DNA of 64,000 nucleotides, taken from positions 868,001 through 932,000 of the forward strand of contig JAMSLZ010000011.1 of the NCBI GenBank assembly GCA_026027325.1, read 5' to 3'. This document shows, piece by piece, positions 1 to 11,483 of the stretch. The notes under the pieces were generated by a model. That model ran no database searches, had not been told where the DNA came from, and saw only the letters and a list, made by a program, of their open reading frames with translations. The stretch's first letter is position 1. Each line of letters starts with the position of its first letter. This stretch comes from Actinomucor elegans. Taxonomy: Eukaryota > Mucoromycota > Mucoromycetes > Mucorales > Mucoraceae. A program made the translations under genes and the position numbers.

Positions 1-368
1 TTGGCAAGCCTATTCTTGACTTTGCACTGATAGAAAAAAAAAGAACGGTAAAAGATAACTGGAGGCAATCCTGCATAATTTCAATATGTAAAGCGCTATA
101 AAATCGTAGTAGTACACTCATTTTGTTTGAGAAAGCTCCAATACAAGTTTACGTGACCTCCGTGAATAATCGATATGGGCCTAATCGAATAAAGCATGAG
201 TTTCACAATGTATATACAGAAGAGAGAGAAAAAAAACAATCGCTGTATATATCATGTTCCAAAGCGTTACATTTACTTTACCGCAAGGGGGGAACACAAA
301 ACAGTTGAAAGTTAGTCCGTTTTAAAAATTGTCTTTCATCTGCTTTTACTTTTTTTCTTACACTAGTT
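1..368. other. Intergenic region upstream of P450 copy 1
   Basis: No gene is visible here. A TATA-like TATAAAA lies at about 98-104. The block at about 145-232 reappears at about 2203-2290, and the last 30-40 bases before the ATG (pyrimidine-rich, ending CACTAGTT) reappear at 4754-4785. This is therefore the promoter and leader that was duplicated together with the P450 gene. Confidence 0.7.
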
Positions 369-2107
369 ATGGCAACTACCTTGGCAAAGTCGACAGGAGG
401 AGTGCTTGTTCTGCTCAGTGCTCTTTATTACTACTATAAGCAGAAGACAAAATTCGGTAACTTGCCACCTCTTGCTTCTGGGTATTTACCTGTGATTGGT
501 CATATCCTAAAGCTTATAAAGCCTGTACCTATTCATGAGGTATTCACCAAGTGGAATCAAGAGGTTGGTCCTATCTTCACTCTTTACTTTGGCTCACAGC
601 GCTGGATAGTGCTAAATGATGTAGAAACCATCAAAGATTTGATTGTCAATCGAGGCACCACTTATTCCTCGAGAATGATGCCTGATACAATCCTCGAAGA
701 CGTCTTCCAAGGAGGTATACTCTCTAAGATTTAAAGACAATTTACTTAATATTATTGTAAACTTTTAATAGAAGGGATAGGTGGTGGATTCGCTTTGTTT
801 TCATATGGTGCACACTGGCGCAACTTACGTCGTATTGGTAATAAATAATGCGTATATAGTCACTACAACTTACAATTGCAACCTCTTTTTCTTGAACATG
901 TAGCACATAATGGGTTAACTAAAAACCAAATCAATCTCTACCAACCAATTCTTGACAAAGGTCGTACTACTTTCCTCTCTCATTTGTACAACTATATTTC
1001 TGAAGAAAAAGGTATGGATCCTACCTATCTTTTGGAGCACTACACGATGTCAAGTATTCTCACTATCGCCTTTGGTGACATGTGTTCGTTTGAACCTGGA
1101 GACCCTGTATTACGTGAAGCTTTCAAGATCACCGAGCGAGCTGCACAAGCTTTGAGTCCTTCAGATCAACTTCGCGAATTCTTTCCTATCCTCAAAAAGT
1201 TTTGGCCCGTTAAGCGCACCCGCTATTTGATTCTGCGACGTGACTTATTGAAGTTTTATGGAGGCCTACTGGAGCAATTCAAAGAGATCATGGCAAAGGA
1301 TAGCTCAAATGCCCCAGACTGTTTTGTCAAAGTGATAATGGCACAGAAGGAACTAACTGATCTGCAAATTGCCCATTTTGTTAGTCTTTTTGTTAACGGT
1401 GGATCCGAAACTACCACTTCAACATTACGATGGATGATTGCTTATTTGGCAAATCATCCTGAGATACAGGATAAAGCTTACGAAGAAATTAAGCGAGTAG
1501 TTGGCTTGGATAGACTTCCTGGTGCTAATGATGGTAAGTAGAAAGGATACAGAGTAAATATGGGCCAGTTCCAGTTAACAATTTCTCAAATCGATACTAT
1601 TTAGAGTCCAATTTGCCATACTTGCAATGTATCATTCATGAAACGCTTAGAATTAGCACTGTTTTACCTTTGGGTCTCCCTCACTCTACTAGTAAAGACG
1701 ATACTTATAAAGGCTGGCTCATTCCTAAAGACACAATTATTGTCATGAATATGAATGCCATCCATCATGATCCTAACCGCTACGAAAATCCATCTGAATT
1801 CAAGCCTGAGCGCCATATGGACTATGTCTTGGATGTGCAGAAAAAAAAGATATTCAGTCAATCTGTTGAAGACCGTCCTCATTTGGGATTCTCGACAGGC
1901 CGTCGTGTTTGTGTTGGTATCAACTTGGCTGAACGCAACTTGTATATGGCCACTTCAATGTTGCTTGCTAGTTTCAAGATTGAAAGAATTTCTGATGAAC
2001 TTATAGATGTTAGTAAGCCTAAAGACGTTCGTACACCCATTTGGGCACCTGTAGATTATAACATCCGTTTAGTTCCTCGTCATGACAAACTCAACACATT
2101 CTTCTGA
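369..2107 (+). CDS. Cytochrome P450 monooxygenase, tandem copy 1
   Basis: Four exons (369-714, 772-837, 904-1533, 1605-2107) join in frame to 514 residues, normal for a microsomal P450. The N-terminus has a hydrophobic anchor (LLSALYYYY near residue 15-25) followed by a proline-rich hinge. The I-helix oxygen-binding motif is GGSETTTS, with Gly where Ala is usual. The K-helix ExxR is E360-R363 (HETLR), the PERF-like motif is KPERH, and the heme loop FSTGRRVCVG carries the axial Cys near 450. It would accept electrons from NADPH-P450 reductase at the ER and hydroxylate an unknown lipophilic substrate. All introns are GT-AG and 57-71 nt. Copy 2 lies 2.7 kb downstream on the same strand. The subfamily and substrate cannot be read from sequence; Mucorales carry lineage-specific P450 expansions. 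Confidence 0.93.
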
Positions 2108-2202
2108 CCCTTTAAATAAAGACACTATCGTTATCTATCGATTTCTATTTTGTTTACAGGCAATTTTAATGCAAATTCGTATTGATACATTTACTTTATT
2201 AC

Positions 2203-2290
2203 AGGTTTACGTGATCTTTGTGAATGAACAAGATGGGCTTAGTCGAATCAATTGTGTAAATTTTACCAGAAGAGAAAAGAGATTTTTTTA
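2203..2290 (+). repeat. Duplicated promoter fragment of P450 copy 2, cut off by the LINE
   Basis: The sequence from CAGGTTTACGTGATC onward is a diverged copy of the block at 145-232 upstream of P450 copy 1. Its continuation resumes only at about 4685 (CATGTTGCAAAG against CATGTTCCAAAG near 252). The two halves of the copy 2 upstream region are thus separated by about 2.4 kb of inserted DNA. About 16 bases present in copy 1 between the halves are missing. Confidence 0.75.
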
Positions 2291-4680
2291 ATGTTTTTAT
2301 TAGTACGTTGTGTAGAATTGTTCAATGGGAGGAAAAGGCTATATCAGTAAAGATATTAAACTAAAACAAAGGGTAGAAATTATTGTTCAAGCTGCATTTG
2401 AGTTTTCTCTTGGTATATTATGGCGTCTTCACAGATGATTGTTAAAGCATGTAAAGTGTTCAAGTATTTCTCATCGAAGATGAATAGGAAGTGGGCCTTC
2501 CATATTTGAGTTAACAGGATGGAAATAATAAGGTGTACAGATATGCTAGGTTTCTGACAATATCGAATATTGTAGAAATCGAGAGTGGTTATTGAGTTGA
2601 TAATATCTGGGATGGTAAAAGTGAGCCACATGAATTCGAATATGATTTATTTTCATATGGTGGTCTTGCTAGGATAAAAGAGTAGTTGGTAGACGCCTTT
2701 GTTAGATTTGGGACAAAGGCGCTTAGGTGAAGCGATAAGCTACTCGAGAATAATATGGAATAGTTGTCTGTTTAGAATTTTGTCAGGAATAAGGTGGTAT
2801 ACTACATTGTAAAGGGAACAAGTCATTGCCAGACCAGAACTAGCACCACCGTATATCAGATAGCTTGGTTAAATATTTTGGAACTGAGATGAGTTGTGGT
2901 CGATCTATTCAATATGCCTTGGCATCAAAGTAATTGGTATTTCTACCGAAGTTAATCGAATCGAAAAGTGAATGTGGGACACTAGTAGAAATGCTGACTG
3001 AAAAGAGGTGGGCTTGCTATGAATCATATTGAATATCAAAGTGAGCGGTAAAAGAAGGAGCAGGTAATAGTTGTTTCATGTTCACTGCACGTTAGATACT
3101 AGGATATGTACGCTTAGGAGCAGACGGAATGTTTAACTCTTTTTTTCAGGCGAATAAGAAGGGTAGTACATTTCAGTTCAAAGAAATTGGAAACAAATAA
3201 CAGAAGAGCTTCCTTGGGTAGCTAGTATTCATCTGGTTGTGCGATGTAACTTATTTTCAAAGGTAGTTGTAAACATATGTCTTCTGAAAGTGGGGTGTTG
3301 GTGTATCCCTGGTAAAATACATCAAGTGATCGATATATAAGATTCAGGGTGATAATCGGTTGGCATGTGAGAGTTATGTTGCGGTATTTCATAGCCGGGC
3401 CATTTGTTGTAACTGTAAACATGGGTTTGTATCATTCTTTTTATAGTGGATATATCGGCTGAACTATAGTTTAGGAGCGTTTCTATCCAACAAAACTATA
3501 AGGCTAACTGTTGAGTGGCAGGGTCAATGTTTTGAAGGTCACATTATGAACGAGGTAAAATGCAGATAGTCCAAGCTATCTTTAGGATAACGTTCTGGTT
3601 TACAATTGCACGCCTATAGGCCTGATTTGGAGCAAATCAGCTTGAGTGAAAAACATAACCCAAAAGAGATACCAGCATTTAGAGAAAATTAAGCTATTGA
3701 TGGCTGTGGATCGGCCAAACATGGTCAATGAACGAGCTGAGTGAGACTCTGCAGCTGTCTTGATCTTGCAAACTAGAGATGTAACAAAATTGGAATACTA
3801 GGCAGTGGATTGTATTAATGAAAACCCAAGATAAATTAATGGAGATATGTCTTCGCTAGAATGTAATTGTGTAATGCTTATTGATTGCAAGTCATTTTCC
3901 AGAAGGGTCATGTCGGGCAACCAGATAGTGAGAAAGTTTCGGTTTTGTTATAGTTAGAGTGTGCGTTGGATGCACTATAAAGCAAGTCCATCTGTTCTTT
4001 TAGGCAACATAGGTTAGCTGGGTTCTGGGCGAGTACTAGCACATCATCTGTATAACAAACAAGTTTAGTACTGGTAGAGGTAAAACATTTGTCGTTGTAT
4101 ATGATACTATCATTATACAGAATTGGCGAAATTGGATCACCTTGTTTAAGGCCTCACTTCTTGCGAACGAGATCAGTAAAGTAGCCATTGACATTGACCT
4201 TAGTAGTGTTATATGTCTGTAGATTATACTACATAATCGACGATAATTGCTGGGAACCCAAAACCCGTCAGTGCTTTCCATAGGTAGTTCAGGTTGACCT
4301 GATCATCAGCTTTTTCCTGATCGTGGAGAATACCAATATTGTAGTCTTCCGGGACTTTATCATTCCTTGCAAGTTCATTTTTAAGGCGAACATGTTCTAT
4401 AATAATTTAAGCCATCATGCTATTTTACGTAATATATCTTCCAGGGACGAAGCCAAGTTAGGACTTGTTGATTAGTTGACTGGACACATTGATAAAATAT
4501 TGGTTGATAATACGGGTGAATACTTTGCAATTTGCGTTCACTAATAATATAGATCTGTAGTTGGGGATATCATTTGGATCGCCTTTCTTTGGGGGTAAAG
4601 TCATGATCTATTCATCTCACAGAAAGGGGATTTTGTAAATCCACCTTTCAAACAAGATCTCAGTCAAAGTGGTACATTAT
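2291..4680 (-). mobile_element. Decayed, 5'-truncated non-LTR (LINE) retrotransposon remnant
   Basis: Read on the minus strand, the stretch gives typical LINE reverse-transcriptase segments in several frames with many stops. In order from 4680 downward they are PPKKGDPNDIPNYRS, QLINKS-stop-LGFVPGR, a region matching D-x-EKA-D, then GLKQGDPISPILYN and CYTDDVLVLAQNP, the last being the YxDD catalytic box as YTDD (about 4010-4060). Further 3' come a YLGF-like stretch and HSARSLTMFGR, as in the RT thumb/C-terminal region of L1/Tad-like elements. Nothing upstream of the RT palm remains, as expected for 5' truncation during target-primed reverse transcription. The A-rich end on the minus strand (T-run at 2284-2290 on plus) suits the 3' end. 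No clean target-site duplication was seen. The element is not functional. Confidence 0.85.
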
Positions 4681-4785
4681 TCCATGTTGCAAAGTAGGGA
4701 ACACAAAATGGCCAAATGCTTCTGATATAGATATCCATCTTAAAATTGCCTTTCATCTGCTTTTACTTTTTTTCTTACACTAGTT

Positions 4786-6541
4786 ATGGCAACTACCTTG
4801 GCAAAGTCGACAGGAGGAGTGCTTGTTCTGCTCAGTGCTCTTTATTACTACTATAAGCAGAAGACAAAATTCGGTAACTTGCCACCTCTTGCTTCTGGGT
4901 ATTTACCTGTGATTGGTCATATCCTAAAGCTTATAAAGCCTGTACCTATTCATGAGGTATTCACCAAGTGGAGTCAAGAGGCTGGTCCTATCTTCACTCT
5001 TTACTTTGGCTCACAGCGCTGGATAGTGCTAAATGATGTAGAAACCATCAAAGATTTGATTGTCAATCGAGGCACCATTTATTCCTCAAGAAAGCTACCT
5101 GATACAATCCTCGAAGACGTCTTTCAAGGAGGTACAACAACTTTAAGGCTTGCAAATATCTATTAGTGAAACGTACTCACAATTATATAAAAACTCTAAT
5201 AGAAGAAGGTGGTGGATTTGCTTTCTTTTCTTATGGTGAACGATGGCGTAGCTTGCGTCGTGTTGGTAAGAAAAAAAATAGTATATCTAAGATGATTACG
5301 AGCTGTAGCTTTGACCTCTCTTGCTTTATATATGTAGCACATAACGGGTTGATTAAAAGTCAAATCAATCTATACCAACCAATCCTCGATAAACGTCGTA
5401 CCATTCTTCTCTCGCATTTGTACAACCAGATTTCAGAAGAAAAAGGCGTGAATCCTACCTATCTTTTGGAGCACTATACGATGTCAAGCATCCTCACTAT
5501 CGCCTTTGGTGACATTTGCTCATTTGAACCCGGAAACCCTGCAGTACGTGAAGCATTTGAGCTCACTGAACGTACTGCAGAGGCCTTGAGCCCTTCAGAT
5601 CAACTTCGCGAATTCTTTCCTATTCTCAAAAAGTTTTGGCCTGTTAAACGTAAGCAATACTTGGTGGTGCGACGTGATTTATTGGAATATTATGGAAATA
5701 TATTGGCACAGTTTAAAGAGAGTATGGCAAAGGATAGCTCCAAAGTACCTGATTGCTTTGTCAAAGAGATTTTGAGACAAAATGAACTGACAGATCTACA
5801 AATCATGCATTTTATTGGTATCTTTGTTAGCGGTGGATCTGATACTACCACTTCAACATTACGATGGATGATTGCTCATTTGGCTAATCATCCTGAGATA
5901 CAGGATAAAGCTTACGAAGAAATTAAGCGAGTAGTTGGCTTGGATAGACTTCCTGGTGCTAATGATGGTAAGTAGAAAGGATACAGAGTAAATATGGGCC
6001 AGTTCCAGTTAACAATTTCTCGAATCGATACTATTTAGAGTCTAATTTGCCATACTTGCAATGTATCATTCATGAAACGCTTAGAATTAGCACTGTTTTA
6101 CCTTTGGGTCTCCCTCACTCTACTAGTAAAGATGATACTTATAAAGGCTGGATCATCCCTAAAGACACAATTATTGTCATGAATATGAATGCCATCCATC
6201 ATGATCCTAACCGCTACGAAAATCCATCTGAATTCAAGCCTGAGCGCCATATGGACTATGTCTTGGATGTGCAGAAAAAAAAGATATTCAGTCAATCTGT
6301 TGAAGACCGTCCTCATTTGGGATTCTCGACAGGCCGTCGTGTTTGTGTTGGTATCAACTTGGCTGAACGCAACTTGTATATGGCCACTTCAATGTTGCTT
6401 GCTAGTTTCAAGATTGAAAGAATTTCTAATGAACTTATAGATGTTAGTAAGCCTAAAGACGTTCGCGCACCCATTTGGGCACCTGCAGATTATAATATCC
6501 GTTTAGTTCCTCGTCATGACAAACTCAATACGTTTTTTTGA
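4786..6541 (+). CDS. Cytochrome P450 monooxygenase, tandem copy 2
   Basis: Four exons (4786-5131, 5203-5265, 5338-5967, 6039-6541) give 513 residues, one codon shorter than copy 1 in exon 2. All P450 motifs are present: GGSDTTTS in helix I, HETLR, KPERH, and FSTGRRVCVG with the heme Cys near 449. Exon 1, intron 3 and exon 4 are nearly identical to copy 1. Exon 2, introns 1-2 and most of exon 3 carry many substitutions. Only about 100 bp of ancestral promoter remains next to the ATG because of the LINE at 2291-4680. The reading frame is intact, so it may still encode an enzyme, with expression possibly altered. The substrate is unknown. Confidence 0.93.
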
Positions 6542-7943
6542 TCTATTAAATAAAAATATTATCATTGCCTATCAAATGCTTATTTTACACTAGTAAAGAC
6601 ATTGATGTCTATCTAAAACGTGACATAGTAATATTAGTACTGAAGAAGCTCATGCAGACGACCCTTTTTTTTATATAAAAAGAAAAACGATCTTCTCTTA
6701 TTATTAACCGAGAGATTACAATAACAATAGTCATAAGACGAGAACGTGTATGAGGAATGATGCTAAACCTTAAACCATTCTACTTATAGACCCCGGGCTC
6801 TAAGCTAGACCAGTTCTTGTTAACAAGTAAAAGGTGTAATAAACTGTTTCTGTGATACAGCCATTACAACTCTAATTATTGTGAGGTGTTACGATCAAGA
6901 ATAGAAGAGAAACCAGAGTGCCTGGTGATAAAGTTTAGATTCTTCTTTTACTAAATACGTGAGCTGATTTGATTATGACGAACACGATCACTGACGGGCC
7001 TTTCCCGATTTAATATGCTCTATTAACTCTGGACTCGACTGCAAGGGCATCATAGGTAATAGGTTCCCTTTTCGAACACGATGGCGTGTTTAAATAGTAT
7101 TCTTTCTATGCGCTGATAGCCGAACAAAACGCGCAATTGCTGTGTTTGTTGAAGCGATTTGCTATACCGTCCAGCTTTTCTATTGAAGCGTTTAGTTTAC
7201 CACGGTTGAAAGCTTTCATATGAAGTAACGAAATGACCGGTGTCACAAACAGATAGTCTAGTAGCCTGTCGACCAAACATTGGAGTAAATATTTTATCAA
7301 GAGGACTGGCACAAACTTAAAAGTTGTCAACTAAGCCACTGAAAATTTATCATTCTCGGTTTCAGGTACACCGTTAGGCTTGTAGAAGCGATCCTCAAGT
7401 GTCCAGATTCACCTTTTCTCTCAAGTTTTGTATGCGGATTTTTCTTTTGCATTACATGCTAAGATATCAATTCACCCTATTAAAAGATTTGTCACAATGA
7501 CTAGAAAATGATAGCAGTGTTTTCAACATAGATTTCTTAGAGCGTTTTCCGGAAAGATTAAAGAAAAAGATTATGGTTCGACTTTGCATACTTTTGCATG
7601 CGTTTATTGTAATCAGGTCTCTTTTTTTTTCAAGATGAGTGTAAATTATACTAGTTTTGATTTGCCATTCCGCTGGAAGATTTTCCATCCTTGCTATATA
7701 TAGGCTCTACAAGGTATTATTCCGCTCATTCGGGCCATTCATAATCCACGTTTTACCATTTATCGGGTTGTGTCTGACTAATTCAAGGTAGGACTTGACA
7801 GTTGTTTCCGAACAATTGTGAGTGGATTATAAATACCGCCTATTTTATTTTATTTTTTACCATAATTATAAACCTTTGGTTCTCTTTTATTTCTCTTCAC
7901 TTTCTCTAAATCAAAATCACACCATTCGACCCTAAATAATAAA
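6542..7943. other. Intergenic, no gene recognised
   Basis: Only short ORFs without codon bias or recognisable motifs occur (for example minus 7106-7330). A TATA box (TATAAAT, 7828-7834) about 110 bp before the next ATG suits the arrestin promoter. Confidence 0.6.
7828..7834 (+). promoter_or_regulatory. TATA box of alpha-arrestin 1
   Basis: TATAAAT about 110 bp upstream of the ATG at 7944, followed by a T-rich leader. The assignment is by position and consensus only. Confidence 0.5.
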
Positions 7944-9368
7944 ATGCCAGTGGTTGTTCCATTCTTCACAGGAGCAAAACAACTCACAATTGATCTTGCC
8001 GAACCAGTCGTTATCCTTCGTGGCACGGCTGAAGATAAGATTACGCACGTCCTCCAAGGAGAGGTCAATGTTGTATTAACCAGACCAGTACTGGCTTCAA
8101 CAGTCGTAGTCAAATTTGTAGGCAAATCTTACAGTTTATGGCCAGAAGGTATAGCAAATTTGTAAATTCTTACAACAATGGCACCATACTTACCATATAA
8201 GCACTTATTTTCTGACCTAGGTATTGGAGCTAGAGGTACGAAACTTTACCACGAAAAGATCATTCACGAACAAAACATCATCCTGCAATCTTTTCCCGAA
8301 AACCCAAAACTGGAAGGCATCTTAGCGCCTGGTGTCCACCGCTGGCCTTTCCAATTTCTTTTATCAAACCAACTTATTGAAACAATCGAAGATGAAATGG
8401 CTAAAGTATTCTACTATGTCTCTGCAACTATTCACCGAGTGGGCATGGGCGCCACAAAGCTTCGATCTAGACGAGACATTCTCTTACTCCGTACACCAAC
8501 CTGGTCAGATAATGCGCTTACAGCCAATTCACTTCCTACTACATCTATTACTTCAGACCGCAAGATGGAAGTGTGCGATGCTACTATTTGTATTGAGAAA
8601 TCACACGCTTCATCTGGTACACAGCTTCCCATTTCCATCTCACTGTCACCTAATATCAAGCATGTGTTTATTGAATCGATTTCTGTGATCCTCACTGAGA
8701 AACGAGTCTATCGACTTCCAGAGTTCCAAGCACGCCGAGTTGAATTACACGATTTTAAGGTTCCATTGTCTTCAGTTTCCTGTATGATTGATCCAGACCT
8801 CACAACGCATGGTCTCATTTCCCAACTGTCCTTGAAGGAAATGCGTCGTGCTTTAGGTGTTAAAAACGCACATATACCACTGGACGAAGGGCCATTTCAA
8901 CATCGCCTCATCTTTCAGATCCCCAACTGCGTACACCTGAACCATAGCTCCACATTTTCAGAAATTGATATTCGACATCTATTGAAAATTCATATTGAAT
9001 TAACCTCACCAGCAGGCACTAACAACTCCAGTGATCCTGCTTCCATTGATGTAGCACGAACTCATATTCGATTGGAAACACCAATTACCATTCTGGATTG
9101 TCGACTTAAAGAAGACTATAATGCCTTGCCTACATATGAGGAAGCTCTTTTGGTTGATCCAATTCTAGACGATAAGGAATTATCTGAATCAAAACCTACT
9201 GGCTTCTTCCTCTGCCCGTGTTACCTCGAGTATAAAAAGAAGCGCAAATGTGGCCGTCAAGATTGGATGAAGATCAGAGATGAAGATCAGACTAATAATG
9301 TAATCCACATCAATTCAGACGAAACGAAACCTCCTCCTTCCTATGAATCTCTTGATCACAAGTGTTAA
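7944..9368 (+). CDS. Alpha-arrestin (ART-type) ubiquitin-ligase adaptor 1
   Basis: Two exons (7944-8148 and 8221-9368) join through a glycine codon to 450 residues. The N-terminal half is an arrestin-N beta-sandwich (HVLQGEVNVVLTRPV, then WPFQF as in fungal arrestins near residue 110-120). An arrestin-C-like half follows. The tail holds LPTYEEAL and KPPPSYES (PPSY at residues 440-443), PY-type motifs that in this family bind the WW domains of Rsp5/Nedd4 ligases and direct ubiquitination and endocytosis of plasma-membrane transporters. The cargo is unknown. The in-frame ATG at 8178 lies inside the intron and is not the start, because the 5' exon supplies the missing first strands of the fold. 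Confidence 0.88.
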
Positions 9369-10432
9369 GAATTAATTGCATTTGCTATTTCTTTATAGAC
9401 TTTTTTTAACTTAAAATTACACTGTACTCTATTCCATACTTCCCATCTCTACACTCTTATCAACTAATACCCGCTGTACTAATGACTAATATCCTTTTTA
9501 CTCCACTGCACTTTCCTTTCTTTCACTATTTCTTATTATGTATGCTAAAAAAAGCTAAATCACATAGATCACTATTATGCTTCATTGAAAGGCAATCGTA
9601 GCCTGTAGATAATAAAACTTTTATACACATGTACTTTTAAATAATATATATATATATATCTTTTTTCCTTGATATAATACATCGGTAGAGGCCAAGAATA
9701 GCGATGCATTCTATACCACTCGATCTTTCATTTAAAGTTAGCTGGAGCTGATATATACTAACTCAATGTGTCAGATAGAGCGCCATCAAAAGTTTGTCTT
9801 GACATTTGGAATAAAAAAAATCTGGCTCATGAACACTCGTTTCCATTTGAAAGGCTTTTTTTTTTGGATTTAGTCGGCGACCTGAGCTCTTCAGCTTCAT
9901 ATAACAGTTCTTTCATTCGATTTTGGAATAATAATATAAAATAATCGATATATGTAATATATATATATAAATGATACTTTGAATAGTAGATGTAGTTATA
10001 CAATTATTATCCTTTTTTTTTTCATTGAAACAAATTACAGATGTATTTCATCACTACAGCTACTTAGTTGTCGGATAATGGAATATGATTTTTTTTTAGT
10101 ACCAACTTTCAACGAGAAAAAATTGTTGATACCTAAAATACTTGTTAACAAAGTATACGTAGAATTAAATTGCTCATATGATGATATAAATATATCTTTA
10201 ATAGGAACTTGCTTTTTGTGAATGTTTTGGTAATGCAGCTGTAACTTGAATATTTTACGCACAATAAAACCCAATAAAAATACATTTGCATACTTTCAGA
10301 CATTATTACATCAGTAAATAATGATACTTCAAAACGCGCTCGCACAAGAAAAAATAAGCGTGGGAAAATTTGGGCAAAGGGGATGCTCCTCAAATTTTTG
10401 AGAAATCGTAATATTTTCATTGTCTCAACATT
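9369..10432. other. Intergenic, AT-rich
   Basis: No gene is seen. There are TA-dinucleotide runs (about 9641-9659 and 9953-9969) and several T8-T10 tracts. Confidence 0.6.
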
Positions 10433-11110
10433 TCTAGACCAATCCTAGTTTAATGTTGCATTTGATTGCTGGTACATGTTCATAATAATAAACATTATTT
10501 TAATAGAATACAGTGTACTATATACATCAAAAGCAAATAGTAAAATATATAAACATTGGATGTAATCTAAACGTAATAATGAACAATTACAATAGATCTT
10601 TCTATCGATCTTGCTTTAATGTTGTGTTTAATTACCAGTACATGTCCAGAACAATCTGTTGTATCGGTTGAAACTACTGTTTGACTGTAGACTGACTAAT
10701 ATATTTTATTCATCAATGGTCAATCAGTAAAATAAAGCATTTTGTATAGATTGAATCATTTATAGATCTTTTGATCGATCTTTATTAAAATGATGTATAA
10801 TTAGTATACTCCATGACCTGAATGAGCTGTTGAATTTCATTAGAATCATTACTTGATTTCAATAAAATGAAAGACATGTTGTAAATGGTCAATATTTAAC
10901 CAAAATATGCATTTAGGGTAATCCATCAAACTGGTGATCTATAGATCTCTCTACCGACTTCGACCCAAATTGGTGTCTGATTAGTATTTCACGTTCAAAA
11001 CGAACTGTCGCACCATATACAACATAAATCTAGCTCCAACTATTTGTACCGTACATTTCTGGAGGTGCTCATATTGGTTAGTTTGCATGCCTTCCTTTTG
11101 GTTTGGTTGA
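10433..11110 (+). repeat. Head-to-tail array of the ~175-bp dispersed repeat, four degenerate copies
   Basis: Each unit opens with AGATCT followed by a CGA-containing stretch, then a TTTAATGT(T/C)G-like core, then a C-A-G-A-A-like segment ending near CTGTTG. AGATCT occurs at 10594, 10764 and 10943 (periods 170 and 179). An earlier unit lacking the exact AGATCT has its core at about 10450. Similarity between units is highest in the first 65 or so bases and weak afterwards. The same unit recurs at 21.9, 25.25, 36.8, 41.4, 45, 55 and 61 kb. Confidence 0.65.
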
Positions 11111-11483
11111 AATTTAAACCAGATGAGAATGAGACTGCTGAAATCGAGAGCTGACTGAACAATGAAAATCAAACTTGCAATATAAACTGACCAGACCCAA
11201 TTTTTCAAACAGAATGACTCGATTTGTATAAGGCCAGTTTTTTTATCTATCAAGGACGTTGATTCAAATGTAATTTATCAAACAAAAAGAAAAATGATAT
11301 TATTTATTTTTGTTTCATTCGAGATATGAATAGATTTAGAAAAGCAGGTATAAAGAAAAAGAAAAGATAGGAGAGGTGAGGGGATACGAGAATCCAAAAG
11401 AACAAACGAGTTTCTTTTTTCTGTACAAAAGAAAGTGATATAAGGATGCGAGTGTGTCTATTTTGTTTTTTGAAAGTGTATTT

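Noticed and set aside
7106..7688. Two minus-strand ORFs upstream of arrestin 1
   Set aside because: No recognisable domain or leader; AT-rich spacer composition.
8178..8220. ATG at 8178 as the start of arrestin 1
   Set aside because: It lies within an intron with good GT-AG ends; the upstream exon supplies the missing arrestin-N strands.
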